From contig CBDFMV010000003.1 of the NCBI GenBank assembly GCA_965249815.1, forward strand, positions 1,798,001 to 1,862,000: a stretch of 64,000 bases of DNA. Reading direction: 5' to 3'. The notes under the pieces are model-generated. The model did not search any database. It worked only from the letters and a program-made list of their open reading frames with translations, and was not told where the DNA came from. Below, one piece after another: positions 25,487 to 35,100 of this stretch. This DNA is from JAJAZB01 sp965249815. Its GTDB lineage: Bacteria; Bacteroidota; Bacteroidia; Cytophagales; Spirosomataceae. Numbering within the stretch: the stretch's first letter is position 1; every line of letters starts with the position of its first letter. Made by a program: the position numbers and the translations under genes.

Positions 25487-26626
25487 TCAGCGCCATTTGA
25501 GTTTTTTTCGCGAAAACATCGTCGCACTGCCCATCAGCGCGTAATAACCCGCCAGCAGCGCGTCGTACAACGGCACGGTCCAGGCCGACGTCGGGCGACC
25601 CAGGCGGCGGTTGGCCGCCGCGTAAACGGCCCACTGCACCACCAGTCGCAGAAAAAATACCCCGGCTGTCAGACCCAGCCACAGCCAGTCGCGGCGCAGG
25701 GCAAACGCGAGCGCCAACCCGGCGAAGAGAAAATAACTCAGCACCTGTGACAGTGATAGCAGGCCCAGAATCCGGCGGAATTTAGGCTGGTACAATTTTC
25801 CCACCGACAGGTGCCGCCGCTTTTGCCAGTACCAGCTCCGCCAGGAAGTTTTGGGCAACGACCACACAAACGCCGCCGGGTTGAGGCACACCGCCGTGTT
25901 GTTGGCCGTGGCCACCCGACCCACGAAAAGATCGTCGTCGCCGCCGAGGACATGGTGGTGGCCATTGAAACCCCCTTGTTCGAGAAATAGCGACCGGCGG
26001 TACAACAGGTTGCGGCCCACGCCCATGTACGGCACGCCCGCCAGCGCCAGCGAGAAATACTGGAGCGCCGTGAAAAATGTTTCGAACCGGATGAAGGCAT
26101 TCAGGAAACCCGGCTGCCGCTGGTAGGGTGAGAACCCGAGCACGATGGCCTTGTCGGCGGTGAGGCAACCCGTCATGGCCGAAATCCAGTCGGGCGAGGC
26201 GGGGCGGCAGTCGGCGTCGGTGAGCAACACCACGGCCTTCTGCGCGGCGCGAATGCCGAGCGTGAGGGCGTACTTTTTAGGCGTAATGTGCTTGGGCGTC
26301 TGGGCCACGTGAACGCGCCGCAGGTTGGGGTAGCGCTGGCTTTCTTCCCGGAGCAAATCGAAGGTGCCGTCGTTGGAGCGGTCGTCCACCACAATGACTT
26401 CAAAGTCAGGGTATTGCTGCTCGAGCAACAGCGGAAGCAACTGCTGAAGGTTTTCCAGTTCGTTCCAGGCGCACACGACCACTGACACGCCGGGTGGCGT
26501 GTCGGGTGGGTCTGTTGGCTGAGGCGGGCGATAGGCGGCGGTGCGGGAAAAAATGGCCAGCAGAAAGACCAATTGCACGAAAACGGCCAGCGCAAAGAGG
26601 ACGAAGAACAGTAAAAGTAGGTTCAA
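25487..26626 (-). CDS. glycosyltransferase family 2, membrane-bound
   Basis: 379 residues. An N-terminal membrane helix (LLLLFFVLFALAVFVQLVFL) precedes a GT-A domain: VSVVVCAWNELENLQQLLPL, VIVVDDRSNDGTFDLL, the DxD-like metal site in VLLTDADCRPAS, and the acceptor-site motif LGGDDDLFVGRVA. The QxxRW-like element appears as the basic WRSWYWQKRRHLSVGK. Two or three helices close the protein (SYFLFAGLALAFAL, LGLTAGVFFLRLVVQWAVY). Members add sugars to lipid or polysaccharide acceptors at the cytoplasmic face. The substrate cannot be read. It is divergent from tgt, with starts about 100 bp apart. Confidence 0.9.
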   Translation of the reverse strand: MNLLLLFFVLFALAVFVQLVFLLAIFSRTAAYRPPQPTDPPDTPPGVSVVVCAWNELENLQQLLPLLLEQQYPDFEVIVVDDRSNDGTFDLLREESQRYPNLRRVHVAQTPKHITPKKYALTLGIRAAQKAVVLLTDADCRPASPDWISAMTGCLTADKAIVLGFSPYQRQPGFLNAFIRFETFFTALQYFSLALAGVPYMGVGRNLLYRRSLFLEQGGFNGHHHVLGGDDDLFVGRVATANNTAVCLNPAAFVWSLPKTSWRSWYWQKRRHLSVGKLYQPKFRRILGLLSLSQVLSYFLFAGLALAFALRRDWLWLGLTAGVFFLRLVVQWAVYAAANRRLGRPTSAWTVPLYDALLAGYYALMGSATMFSRKKLKWR

Positions 26627-26697
26627 ACGAGAAGGATTTGGCGGGTTTCACCGACAAAGATAAAACCTCCCGTGGCAAGATACCCGTCCGTACGTCC

Positions 26698-26705
26698 TAT
26701 TTTTG
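26698..26705 (+). promoter_or_regulatory. candidate Bacteroidota -7 box upstream of tgt
   Basis: TATTTTTG fits the TAnnTTTG -7 consensus, 20 bp before the tgt ATG at 26725. No convincing -33 TTTG is visible. Confidence 0.4.
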
Positions 26706-26724
26706 TGCCCCGTTTTTCGCACCC

Positions 26725-27858
26725 ATGACGTTTGAAATTCAGCAGAAAGACCCGAATTCGTCGGCCCGTACGGGCCTGATTACCACCGGCCACGGCGTGA
26801 TCCAAACGCCTATTTTCATGCCCGTTGGCACGGCGGGCAGCGTGAAGGCCGTTCACCAGCGCGAACTCCGCGACGATATTCACGCCCAGATTATTCTCGG
26901 AAACACCTACCACTTGTATCTGCGTCCCGGCCTCGGCGTCCTCGAAGCCGCCGGGGGCCTGCACCGCTTCAACGGTTGGAAAGGCCCCATTCTGACCGAC
27001 AGCGGTGGTTACCAGGTGTACTCGCTCTCGGGCACGGGCCGGAAAATCAAGGAAGAAGGCGTGACGTTTCGCTCCCACGTGGACGGCTCGACCCACGTGT
27101 TTACGCCCGAGGGCGTCATGGACATTCAGCGCGCCATCGGGGCCGACATCGTCATGGCGTTCGACGAATGCACCCCGTACCCGTGCGAATACGGGTACGC
27201 GCGGCAGTCGATGGAGATGACCCACCGCTGGCTGAAACGTTGCTGCGACCAATTCGACCGCACCGAGCCGAAATATGGCTACGGCCAAACGCTCTTTCCC
27301 ATCGTACAAGGCAGTACGTACGCAGATTTGCGGCGGCACTCGGCGGAATTGGTGGCCAGTTTTGGGCGGGAGGGTAATGCCATCGGCGGATTGTCGGTGG
27401 GTGAACCCGCCGAGATGATGTACGAAATCACCGAGCAGGTGTGTACAATTTTACCCACCGACCGGCCGCGCTACCTGATGGGTGTTGGCACGCCCGCCAA
27501 TATTCTTCAATCCATCGCGCTGGGCGTGGATATGTTCGACTGCGTCATGCCGACTCGCAACGCCCGGAATGGCATGCTTTTTACAACGCAGGGTATCATC
27601 AACATCCGCAACGAAAAATGGAAGAGCGACCTCACTTCTGTGGATGAAACGTTGGGTGGTTACGTCAGTACGGCGTATTCCAAAGCCTATCTTCGGCATT
27701 TGGTGCGTTCCGACGAGATGCTTGGCGCGCAAATTGCCAGTGTACACAACCTGACCTTTTACCTTTGGCTCGTTGATGAAGCCCGGCAACACATTGCAGC
27801 AGGAAACTTCGTTTCTTGGAAAAATGCAATCATACCCCAACTCATGCAGCGGTTGTAG
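26725..27858 (+). CDS. tgt: tRNA-guanine transglycosylase
   Basis: 377 residues from ATG 26725 (upstream codons have no homology). Exchanges G34 of GUN-anticodon tRNAs for a queuine precursor; the tRNA-Asn(GTT) in this window would be a substrate. Motifs: IQTPIFMPVGTAGSVKAV, IILGNTYHLYLRPG, LTDSGGYQVYSLSG with the conserved Asp, MAFDECTPYP, FPIVQGSTYADLRRHSAE with the Q-G site, IGGLSVGEP, and FDCVMPTRNARNG with the nucleophile region. The usual zinc ligands CxCxxC before the Y-L-R-H-L motif are absent: the stretch reads SVDETLGGYVSTAYSKAYLR. This fits my recollection of other Bacteroidota Tgt proteins, so loss of zinc appears to be a lineage trait. Confidence 0.96.
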   Translation: MTFEIQQKDPNSSARTGLITTGHGVIQTPIFMPVGTAGSVKAVHQRELRDDIHAQIILGNTYHLYLRPGLGVLEAAGGLHRFNGWKGPILTDSGGYQVYSLSGTGRKIKEEGVTFRSHVDGSTHVFTPEGVMDIQRAIGADIVMAFDECTPYPCEYGYARQSMEMTHRWLKRCCDQFDRTEPKYGYGQTLFPIVQGSTYADLRRHSAELVASFGREGNAIGGLSVGEPAEMMYEITEQVCTILPTDRPRYLMGVGTPANILQSIALGVDMFDCVMPTRNARNGMLFTTQGIINIRNEKWKSDLTSVDETLGGYVSTAYSKAYLRHLVRSDEMLGAQIASVHNLTFYLWLVDEARQHIAAGNFVSWKNAIIPQLMQRL

Positions 27859-27983
27859 ATGTGTGGAAAATGTTGCCCGAACTGTTGTCCGCGTCGGGCA
27901 GAAGGGCATCTGGTCTTAGTAGGCGGGTAACTGCCTGACGCCAATAGTGCCGAACCCCCGCCACGATTGAAGGGGAATAATTT

Positions 27984-28011
27984 TTTGTAGTTCAAAATTT
28001 ACATACTTTTG
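27984..28011 (+). promoter_or_regulatory. Bacteroidota-type promoter for the OmpA-family gene
   Basis: A -33 TTTG at 27984-27987 and a -7 TACTTTTG (TAnnTTTG) at 28004-28011 are separated by 16 bp. This lies 86 bp before the ATG of the OmpA-family gene, leaving a leader of about 80 nt. The elements agree with the sigma-ABfr-type consensus of Bacteroidota. Confidence 0.6.
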
Positions 28012-28097
28012 CGACGGTCACCCAAGCAGGGGTTCCGCCCAATCTGACCCGCACAACCGTGTTCAATTTCCTTAATTACAACCCCTCCCAAACAGAC

Positions 28098-29585
28098 ATG
28101 AAGAAATTAAACGCTCTTCCATGCCTTATGCTCCTGGCGTTGGGTTCGCTCTGTACGTTGAGCGGCCAAGCCCAGGACACGACCTCCCTCGCCAACCGCT
28201 ACAACCCCAACGCCCTTTACGAAGGGCCGAATAAGTTGAACACGTGGTCCATTTCGGTCAGTGCCGGGTCGCCCCAGTTTTTTGGGGATCTTCGTCAGTA
28301 CGACTTCTGGCCATCGGGAGCCAACAGCGATAAAAGCCAGAGCGAACGGGGTGCCTGGGGTGCCAGCGTGTACATCAACAAGCAGTTTTCGCATTTATTT
28401 GGGGCGTCGCTGGTGGGTGACATCGGTACGTTGAAAGGCACCAAGTACCGCATTTACAACTCCTACTTTAAAGCCGATTTCCGCCAGTTAAGCCTGATCG
28501 GAACGGCCAACCTAAAGTCCCTGTTGCTCGGACCGCGCAAGCTGAACCGCTGGAAGATTGACCTCTACGCCGGAGCCGGGGTCATGTGGTTTAAGTCGGA
28601 AGCTTTTGAAATCGGCACCGGCAAGCTGAAGCGGTTTACCAACGGCGATGGCTCGGCTCGTTTTTACGGCTACAAGGGAACCGATAAGTGGACGAAAGAA
28701 CTCGTCGTGCCGGTGGGGTTGACGGTCAACTATGAACTGTCGCCCCGGCTTGATTTGGGTCTCGACATGGGCCTGAACAACGTAAACACTGAGAAACTTG
28801 ACGCCACAGTGGGCGGTGACGCCTCGAGCGCTTACGACCTGACTGGCAACCGGGGCAACATTTACGACCGCCGTCGGGGCCTCTCGGACCTCGACAAGTG
28901 GGGCAAACTGGCTGTGATGCTGACCTACAAACTGGGCAAAAACGCCGTCACTCCCGGCAAGGGCAAGGTGTACGACCCGGCTCGGGGCACGTACCACCTG
29001 CGGTACGTCGATCCGAAACTGTTGATCAAACCGCCGAAAATCCTGACGATCGACGAAATTGACTCGATTGCCAAGGCCAACCGCCCGAAAGACATTGACC
29101 CCCGCCTGTTGCTGGATACCGACAATGACGGCGTTTCGGATTACTTCGACAAGCAGCCCAACACGCCCCCGGGCAGCATCGTATCGGGTTCGGGTGAAGC
29201 GATTGATTTCGAGAAGATCGTGAACAACATCATCCCGGGCAGCGGTTGCATGGAGATTTTCGCCAACGTGCAGTTCGATACCGACAAGAGCATCATCAAG
29301 CCGCAGTACCAGGAAATGATGAACCGCATGGTCGAGTTGATGAACCGCCTGCCCTGCCGCCTGCAATTGACCGGCCACGCCGACCGCCGCGCTTCCGACC
29401 GTTACAACATGGGCTTGGCCGAGCGCCGCGTGCAGGCCGTGAAGAAGTACCTCATCAACGCCGGTCTGAACAACCCGAACCGCATCATCACCGACTCGTT
29501 CGGAGCCTTCAAGCCGATTGCCGACAACGCTTCGAAAGAAGGGCTGCGGAAAAATCGCCGCGTGGAAATGCGCTTCCTGCCGTAG
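28098..29585 (+). CDS. OmpA-family outer-membrane protein
   Basis: 495 residues from ATG 28098 with signal peptide MKKLNALPCLMLLALGSLC...QAQ. The N-terminal ~280 residues have the alternating pattern of an outer-membrane beta-barrel (WSISVSAGSPQFFGDLRQYD; KIDLYAGAGVMWFKSEAFEI; ELSPRLDLGLDMGLNNVN). A linker has the calcium-type DTDNDGVSDYFDKQPNTPPG motif. The C-terminal OmpA domain (CMEIFANVQFDTDKSIIKPQ ... LTGHADRRASDRYNMGLAER ... NRRVEMRFLP) binds peptidoglycan. Likely anchors outer membrane to cell wall. It has its own promoter and terminator. Confidence 0.93.
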   Translation: MKKLNALPCLMLLALGSLCTLSGQAQDTTSLANRYNPNALYEGPNKLNTWSISVSAGSPQFFGDLRQYDFWPSGANSDKSQSERGAWGASVYINKQFSHLFGASLVGDIGTLKGTKYRIYNSYFKADFRQLSLIGTANLKSLLLGPRKLNRWKIDLYAGAGVMWFKSEAFEIGTGKLKRFTNGDGSARFYGYKGTDKWTKELVVPVGLTVNYELSPRLDLGLDMGLNNVNTEKLDATVGGDASSAYDLTGNRGNIYDRRRGLSDLDKWGKLAVMLTYKLGKNAVTPGKGKVYDPARGTYHLRYVDPKLLIKPPKILTIDEIDSIAKANRPKDIDPRLLLDTDNDGVSDYFDKQPNTPPGSIVSGSGEAIDFEKIVNNIIPGSGCMEIFANVQFDTDKSIIKPQYQEMMNRMVELMNRLPCRLQLTGHADRRASDRYNMGLAERRVQAVKKYLINAGLNNPNRIITDSFGAFKPIADNASKEGLRKNRRVEMRFLP

Positions 29586-29608
29586 TCGTAGCGGCTTTCG
29601 ATTCAACA

Positions 29609-29640
29609 AAAACCCGTCAGGCAAGCGCCTGACGGGTTTT
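29609..29640 (+). terminator. Rho-independent terminator of the OmpA-family gene
   Basis: AAAACCCGTCAGGC (29609-29622) pairs perfectly with 29627-29640 across a short loop AAGC and is followed by T-rich sequence (TTTTTGTTTTG). It begins 24 bp after the stop codon. Confidence 0.9.
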
Positions 29641-29661
29641 TGTTTTGTCAATGGAATGCCA

Positions 29662-29722
29662 GGCGTTTTAAACGGAAAAGGCTGCTTCATTCGCTGAAGC
29701 AGCCTTTTCCGTTTAAAACGCC
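29662..29722. terminator. 28-bp perfect palindrome between convergent OmpA-family and AraC genes
   Basis: GGCGTTTTAAACGGAAAAGG starting at 29662 and running to 29689 pairs perfectly with 29695-29722 around loop TTCGC. It ends 7 bp before the stop of the convergent AraC gene. It probably terminates the AraC transcript, but the 28-bp arms are far longer than needed and it sits beside a complete terminator already. Confidence 0.75.
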
Positions 29723-29729
29723 CGCTTGC

Positions 29730-30659
29730 TTATAGATTCATCAGCGACTCCCGGCGGCGCATCTTACCCGCCGGAATGCCGAACATCATCTTGAAGCGGC
29801 GGCAGAAATAGGCCGTGTCTTTATAGCCCACCTCGGATCCGATGGCCCGGATGCTCTTCTTGCTTGTGCGCAACAACCCCACGGCAGCTTCCATGCGCTG
29901 GTATTCGATGTAATCCTGCGGATTGATGCCCGTCAGCATTTTGAAGTACTGCCCGACGTAATCTTCCGACACGTTGGCGACGTTGGCCAGGACTTTGTTC
30001 GACAAATCGCCGCCGATGTTGTTTTTGATGTAGGCGAAAATATCGATCAGGCGCGGATCTTTGAAGTAGGTGCTGTTGGTGGCCAGTTGCTCTACAAAAA
30101 GCCGGTGCTTCAAAATATAGCGGATGACCTCGATGGCGATTTCCTCCGTTTTGATTTTGATGATGCGACCCCGGCCCGGTGCATCGGTGAAATCCTCGGC
30201 CAGGATCATCCGGATGGCCTCGGCCAACTGGGTTTCATCCTTCTTGATGATGAAGGGTGGAATGTCGAGCGAGGTGAAGAAGTTGACCGAATCGAACACC
30301 TTGGCCTCGAAGGCCACCAACCCGAATGAGTTTTCCAACTGGCTGATTTTCGTCGAATCGCGGTTGTACTCGAAGTACTGTTCGCGGTAGGTCATAAACT
30401 CCTCGTTGCTGATGATGCGCGGCTTTTCGGGGTTGCCGTAAATGATGTTGATCATCTTGCCGCCGGGGATGAAAAGCATGTCGCCTTCCTCGGCCTGAAT
30501 GTTGTCTTCGCCAAAAGACACCTCGCCTTTGTACAAAATCAGCAGCGTATTTTCAACGTCGTAAAAGTTCTTGATGCGAATCGGCTGGAGCATGCGAATG
30601 TGCCGCGCCTTGATGAACTTCACCCCGAGCGATTCAATAATTTTATTGTAATCTTCCAT
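29730..30659 (-). CDS. AraC-family transcriptional regulator
   Basis: 309 residues. The C-terminal two helix-turn-helix AraC domain is clear: GGDLSNKVLANVANVSEDYV (first helix-turn-helix), the GINPQDYIEYQRMEAAVGLL linker helix, then SIRAIGSEVGYKDTAYFCRR and FKMMFGIPAGKMR. The N-terminal half has a cupin-like segment (TLLILYKGEVSFGEDNIQAE then EGDMLFIPGGKMINI), which in relatives binds the effector. A middle helical stretch (IEVIRYILKHRLFVEQLATN) may mediate dimerisation. It is transcribed alone, towards the OmpA-family gene, and ends at a long palindrome. Target genes are unknown. Confidence 0.92.
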   Translation of the reverse strand: MEDYNKIIESLGVKFIKARHIRMLQPIRIKNFYDVENTLLILYKGEVSFGEDNIQAEEGDMLFIPGGKMINIIYGNPEKPRIISNEEFMTYREQYFEYNRDSTKISQLENSFGLVAFEAKVFDSVNFFTSLDIPPFIIKKDETQLAEAIRMILAEDFTDAPGRGRIIKIKTEEIAIEVIRYILKHRLFVEQLATNSTYFKDPRLIDIFAYIKNNIGGDLSNKVLANVANVSEDYVGQYFKMLTGINPQDYIEYQRMEAAVGLLRTSKKSIRAIGSEVGYKDTAYFCRRFKMMFGIPAGKMRRRESLMNL

Positions 30660-30758
30660 TGTAATGACGGGTTATCTGAGTGGCTTCAATGGGATTGGAG
30701 GGAAAAAAGTTGTACAAAACTAATAACCCGATTTACAAATGCAAATAAAACAAAAAAA

Positions 30759-30785
30759 GTGCGCGGCCCCGAAAGAGCCGCGCAC
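30759..30785 (-). terminator. Rho-independent terminator of the acyl-CoA dehydrogenase gene
   Basis: GTGCGCGGC (30759-30767) pairs with GCCGCGCAC (30777-30785); on the minus strand the stem is followed by TTTTTTTG. It lies 34 bp downstream of the dehydrogenase stop. Confidence 0.85.
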
Positions 30786-30818
30786 GTGAAAAGAAAGTCG
30801 TTTCCTGAACAAAAATCC

Positions 30819-31982
30819 TCACTTGAGCAATTCCCGGGCGATCACAATTTTTTGGATTTCTGAGGTGCCTTCGTATATCTGCGTGATTTTGGCGTCGCGC
30901 ATGAGCCGCTCAACGTGAAACTCGCGCACGTAGCCGTAACCTCCGTGTACCTGCACGGCCTCGGTGGTGACTTCCATCGCCACCCGCGAAGCAAACAGCT
31001 TGGCCATGGCGGCGGCTTTCACGTAATCGCCGTGTTGGTCTTTGAGCCGGGCAGCCTGCAGGCAGAGCAGCCGAGCGGCCTCGATTTGGGTAGCCATGTC
31101 GGCCAGCTTGAATTGAATCGCCTGGTGTTCGCTGATGGGTTTACCGAACGATTTCCGTTCTTTCGAGTACTGCAGGGCCAGTTCGTACGCCCCCGATGCA
31201 ATGCCGAGCGCCTGCGCGGCGATGCCGATGCGCCCGCCGTTGAGTGTAGCCATCGCGAATTTGAAACCAAAGCCATCGTCGCCGATGCGGTTCTCTTTCG
31301 GCACCTTCACGTCGGTAAACAGGAGCGAATGCGTGTCGGAAGCGCGGATGCCCATTTTGTTTTCCTTTTTGCCCACCACGAAGCCTTCCTGGCCTTTTTC
31401 CACAATCAGGCAGTTGATGCCCCGGTGTTTTTTGGCCGGGTCGGTCTGGGCCATGACGAGGTACACCGAGGCCGAATTGCCGTTGGTAATCCAGTTTTTG
31501 GTGCCGTTGAGCAGGTAAAAATCGCCCATATCCTCGGCGGTGGTGTGCTGCGAGGTGGCGTCGGAACCGGCTTCGGGTTCGGAGAGGCAGAACGCCCCGA
31601 TGATTTCGCCCGAAGCCAGCCGGGTGAGGTATTTCTGCTTCTGGGCCTCGGTGCCAAACGTATCGAGGCCCCAGCAAACCAGCGAGTTATTGACCGACAT
31701 GATGACGCCCGCCGAGGCGTCCACCTTGCAGATTTCCTCCATGGCCAGTACGTAACTGACCGTGTCGAGGCCACTGCCGCCGTACTCGGGTGCCACCATC
31801 ATGCCCAGGAAGCCCAGTTCACCCATCCGCCGTACCTGTTGGGTTGGAAACGTGGCGTGTTCGTCGCGCTCGATGACGCCCGGCAAGAGTTCGGTTTGGG
31901 CAAAATCGCGGGCGGCGGCCTGTACGGCCAGGTGCTCTTCGGTCAGGGTGAATCCGGCGGTGGGGGAAAGGGTCGTGTTCAT
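30819..31982 (-). CDS. acyl-CoA dehydrogenase
   Basis: 387-residue FAD-dependent acyl-CoA dehydrogenase catalysing the first step of fatty-acid or branched-chain acyl-CoA beta-oxidation, passing electrons to ETF. Family motifs: GFLGMMVAPEYGGSGLDTVS, AFCLSEPEAGSDATSQHTTA (signature 1, flavin contact), YLLNGTKNWITNGNSASVYL, the substrate-helix segment ERKSFGKPISEHQAIQFKLA, and AVQVHGGYGYVREFHVERLM with catalytic Glu in YEGTSEIQ (signature 2). The catalytic Glu in the Y-E-G-T position is that of short-chain/butyryl-type enzymes. Start ATG 31982. It stands alone with its own terminator. Confidence 0.95.
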   Translation of the reverse strand: MNTTLSPTAGFTLTEEHLAVQAAARDFAQTELLPGVIERDEHATFPTQQVRRMGELGFLGMMVAPEYGGSGLDTVSYVLAMEEICKVDASAGVIMSVNNSLVCWGLDTFGTEAQKQKYLTRLASGEIIGAFCLSEPEAGSDATSQHTTAEDMGDFYLLNGTKNWITNGNSASVYLVMAQTDPAKKHRGINCLIVEKGQEGFVVGKKENKMGIRASDTHSLLFTDVKVPKENRIGDDGFGFKFAMATLNGGRIGIAAQALGIASGAYELALQYSKERKSFGKPISEHQAIQFKLADMATQIEAARLLCLQAARLKDQHGDYVKAAAMAKLFASRVAMEVTTEAVQVHGGYGYVREFHVERLMRDAKITQIYEGTSEIQKIVIARELLK

Positions 31983-32086
31983 GCAAGAAGTTTTCGTCGT
32001 AAATGAATGCCCAAAGGTACGAAAAGGAGCCGTGGCATCAGGATGGTCTGAAAACGAGACGCCGATGCCCGTTGTTTCGGGACAGC

Positions 32087-32118
32087 AAAAAAGCCGCCCC
32101 GAAAGAGGCGGCTTTTTT
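32087..32118. terminator. bidirectional terminator after the SASA-esterase gene
   Basis: AAAAAAGCCGCC (32087-32098) pairs perfectly with GGCGGCTTTTTT (32107-32118). On the minus strand it follows the stop of the large esterase gene by about 17 bp; the A/T tails on both sides make it bidirectional. Confidence 0.9.
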
Positions 32119-32135
32119 TAGGAAAAACGGGCCAA

Positions 32136-35100
32136 TCAGTCGGCGCGTTTGAGCAGTTTATACAACCGAGTGGGTTGTCCGTCGGTTTCAACCCGCAGCA
32201 GGTACAAGCCGTCGGGCTGGTCGCTGAACCGAAGCTGAACCGAATTCCGACCCGCCTGACCCGTGAGTTGGCGATGCAGAATTTCCTGGCCCGCAAGGGT
32301 GTACAACCCAACCGAGAACGTCGCCGCCTGGGGTAGGTACGCATCGACCGTCACCCTACCCGCCGAGGGATTGGGAGCTACGGTTACATCGAAAGCTACC
32401 TCACGGGGTTCTTCATTCTCTGCGGATTCGAGGGCGCGGCGGGCGGTTCCAGCGGGTGGGTAAAGCCGTTGCTGGGGCACCCGCTGACGGCCCTGACCGG
32501 CGTACTGCCAATCGAGTTGGGCGATGGCCATGCCCGAGTTTTCGTAGTATTCCAGCTTGATGTCGTACCGCTGGCCTGCCGTCAGGGTGATGCTGCCCGT
32601 TTTCTCCCCGGCTGTGTGCGCCTGCCAGTCATCGACCACCAGTTGCCCGTTGATCCACAGCCGGATGCCGTTGTCGCTGGTGGTGGTAAAGGTGTAACTG
32701 CCGTCGGCAACCGCCTCGATTTGCCCTTCCCAACGCACCGAGAAGTTGTCGTCGTTCACGCCGGAGGCGGGCGACGAAGCCCACGTAAAATCAATCTTCG
32801 CATCCGTGCGGGTCAGCACCGGAGCACCGGCAAACGAAGTGTTGTTGAAATACGTGCCGCGCAGGCCCGTACCCGTGCCACTGCCGCCGCTGGGTGGGGG
32901 TGGGGGAGGAGTCGTACCGCCGCCGCCTGAACCGCCCCCGCCGGAGCAGGAAGTGTTGGCGATGCCGACAAAGCCGCCGGAGGCATTGTTGGCGTCGTAG
33001 AAAGTGGCCGTGTTGCCGTCCAGGGCCTTGTCGAAGGTGTTGCCGCTGCCGCCCCAGGCCCCGCCACTGTCACCGAAGGCCGTCCCGGTGAGCTTGCTCG
33101 CCCCGGCGTAGAACTCCACCTCCGAGAGGTTGCAGTAGCCCCCCTCGGGGGAGAGAAAGCGCCAGACGGCGTAGGTTTTCTGGTTGGTGGGGGTGTAGTC
33201 ATTCCAGGTGTTGTCACTGGCGGCGCTGACCGTCAGGACGTCTTCCCAGGGTCCAGACTGGCTGGCCGACCCTTGAATTTTAGCGCCCACCAAACGGTAG
33301 GCAAAGCCCGCCCGGGGGTAGAGCCGCACCTTCGTCAGGGCGCAACTCCCACCGCCCCCACCGCCACCCGTGCCCCCGCCGCAGTTGGTGCTGGTGGCGA
33401 TACTCACCGTGGCCGAGGCGGCGCTGGTGCAGGCATTGACCATGCAGGTGGCCGAGTAGCTGCCCACTCCGACCTGAATGCTGCTGCCCGTAGCCCCGGT
33501 GCTCCAGGTCACCGTGCCGCTGCACCCGCTGGCCGTCAGGGTCACACTCTGGCCCGCGCAGACGCTGCTGGCGCTGGCCACCAGGGTCGGGGCCGCGGGC
33601 GCCGTGCACGAGGGCGGCGGACTGCCCCCGCCGGAGCAGGAAGTGTTGGCGATGCCGACAAAGCCGCCGGAGGCATTGTTGGCGTCGTAGAAAGTGGCCG
33701 TGTTGCCGTCCAGGGCCTTGTCGAAGGTGTTGCCGCTGCCGCCCCAGGCCCCGCCACTGTCACCGAAGGCCGTCCCGGTGAGCTTGCTCGCCCCGGCGTA
33801 GAACTCCACCTCCGAGAGGTTGCAGTAGCCCCCCTCGGGGGAGAGAAAGCGCCAGACGGCGTAGGTTTTCTGGTTGGTGGGGGTGTAGTCATTCCAGGTG
33901 TTGTCACTGGCGGCGCTGACCGTCAGGACGTCTTCCCAGGGTCCAGACTGGCTGGCCGACCCTTGAATTTTAGCGCCCACCAAACGGTAGGCAAAGCCCG
34001 CCCGGGGGTAGAGCCGCACCTTCGTCAGGGCGCAACTCCCACCGCCCCCACCGCCACCCGTGCCCCCGCCGCAGTTGGTGCTGGTGGCGATACTCACCGT
34101 GGCCGAGGCGGCGCTGGTGCAGGCATTGACCATGCAGGTGGCCGAGTAGCTGCCCACTCCGACCTGAATGCTGCTGCCCGTAGCCCCGGTGCTCCAGGTC
34201 ACCGTGCCGCTGCACCCGCTGGCCGTCAGGGTCACACTCTGGCCCGCGCAGACGCTGCTGGCGCTGGCCACCAGGGTCGGGGCCGCGGGCGCCGTGCACG
34301 AGGGCGGCGGACTGCCCCCGCCGGAGCAGGAAGTGTTGGCGATGCCGACAAAGCCGCCGGAGGCATTGTTGGCGTCGTAGAAAGTGGCCGTGTTGCCGTC
34401 CAGGGCCTTGTCGAAGGTGTTGCCGCTGCCGCCCCAGGCCCCGCCACTGTCACCGAAGGCCGTCCCGGTGAGCTTGCTCGCCCCGGCGTAGAACTCCACC
34501 TCCGAGAGGTTGCAGTAGCCCCCCTCGGGGGAGAGAAAGCGCCAGACGGCGTAGGTTTTCTGGTTGGTGGGGGTGTAGTCATTCCAGGTGTTGTCACTGG
34601 CGGCGCTGACCGTCAGGACGTCTTCCCAGGGTCCAGACTGGCTGGCCGACCCTTGAATTTTAGCGCCCACCAAACGGTAGGCAAAGCCCGCCCGGGGGTA
34701 GAGCCGCACCTTCGTCAGGGCGCAACTGCCACCGCCACCCGTGCCCCCGCAGGTGATGGTCACGGTTGTCTGGGCCGTGGCCACGGTGCAGCCATTCTGG
34801 CTGAGGGCGAGCGAATACGTACCGCTGTTGGCCGCACTCAGGTTGGCAATCGTTGGGCTGGCCTGGCTGGACGTGAAGCCGTTGGGGCCGCTCCAGGCGT
34901 AAGTGTACGTGCCACTGCCGCCGGTTAGGGTGGAGGTGAGCGTCAGCGTACCGCCGCAGGTTGCGCCGCTGGCGTTGATTTGGACGCTCACGCCTGAGGC
35001 ACTGGCGTCCTGCGCAAACGTGACGGCGGGAACCAGGAACACGTTACCCAGACCGTCCTTGACCTTGGCGGAATACGTGCCTGCTTTGGTCGCGGAAATC

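Noticed and set aside
33273..34928. 551-codon open frame on the plus strand with internal repeats
   Set aside because: It is antisense to the esterase gene and exists because the 690-bp GC-rich unit is open in the opposite strand; composition is Gly/Ala/Arg/His-rich and no domain is visible.
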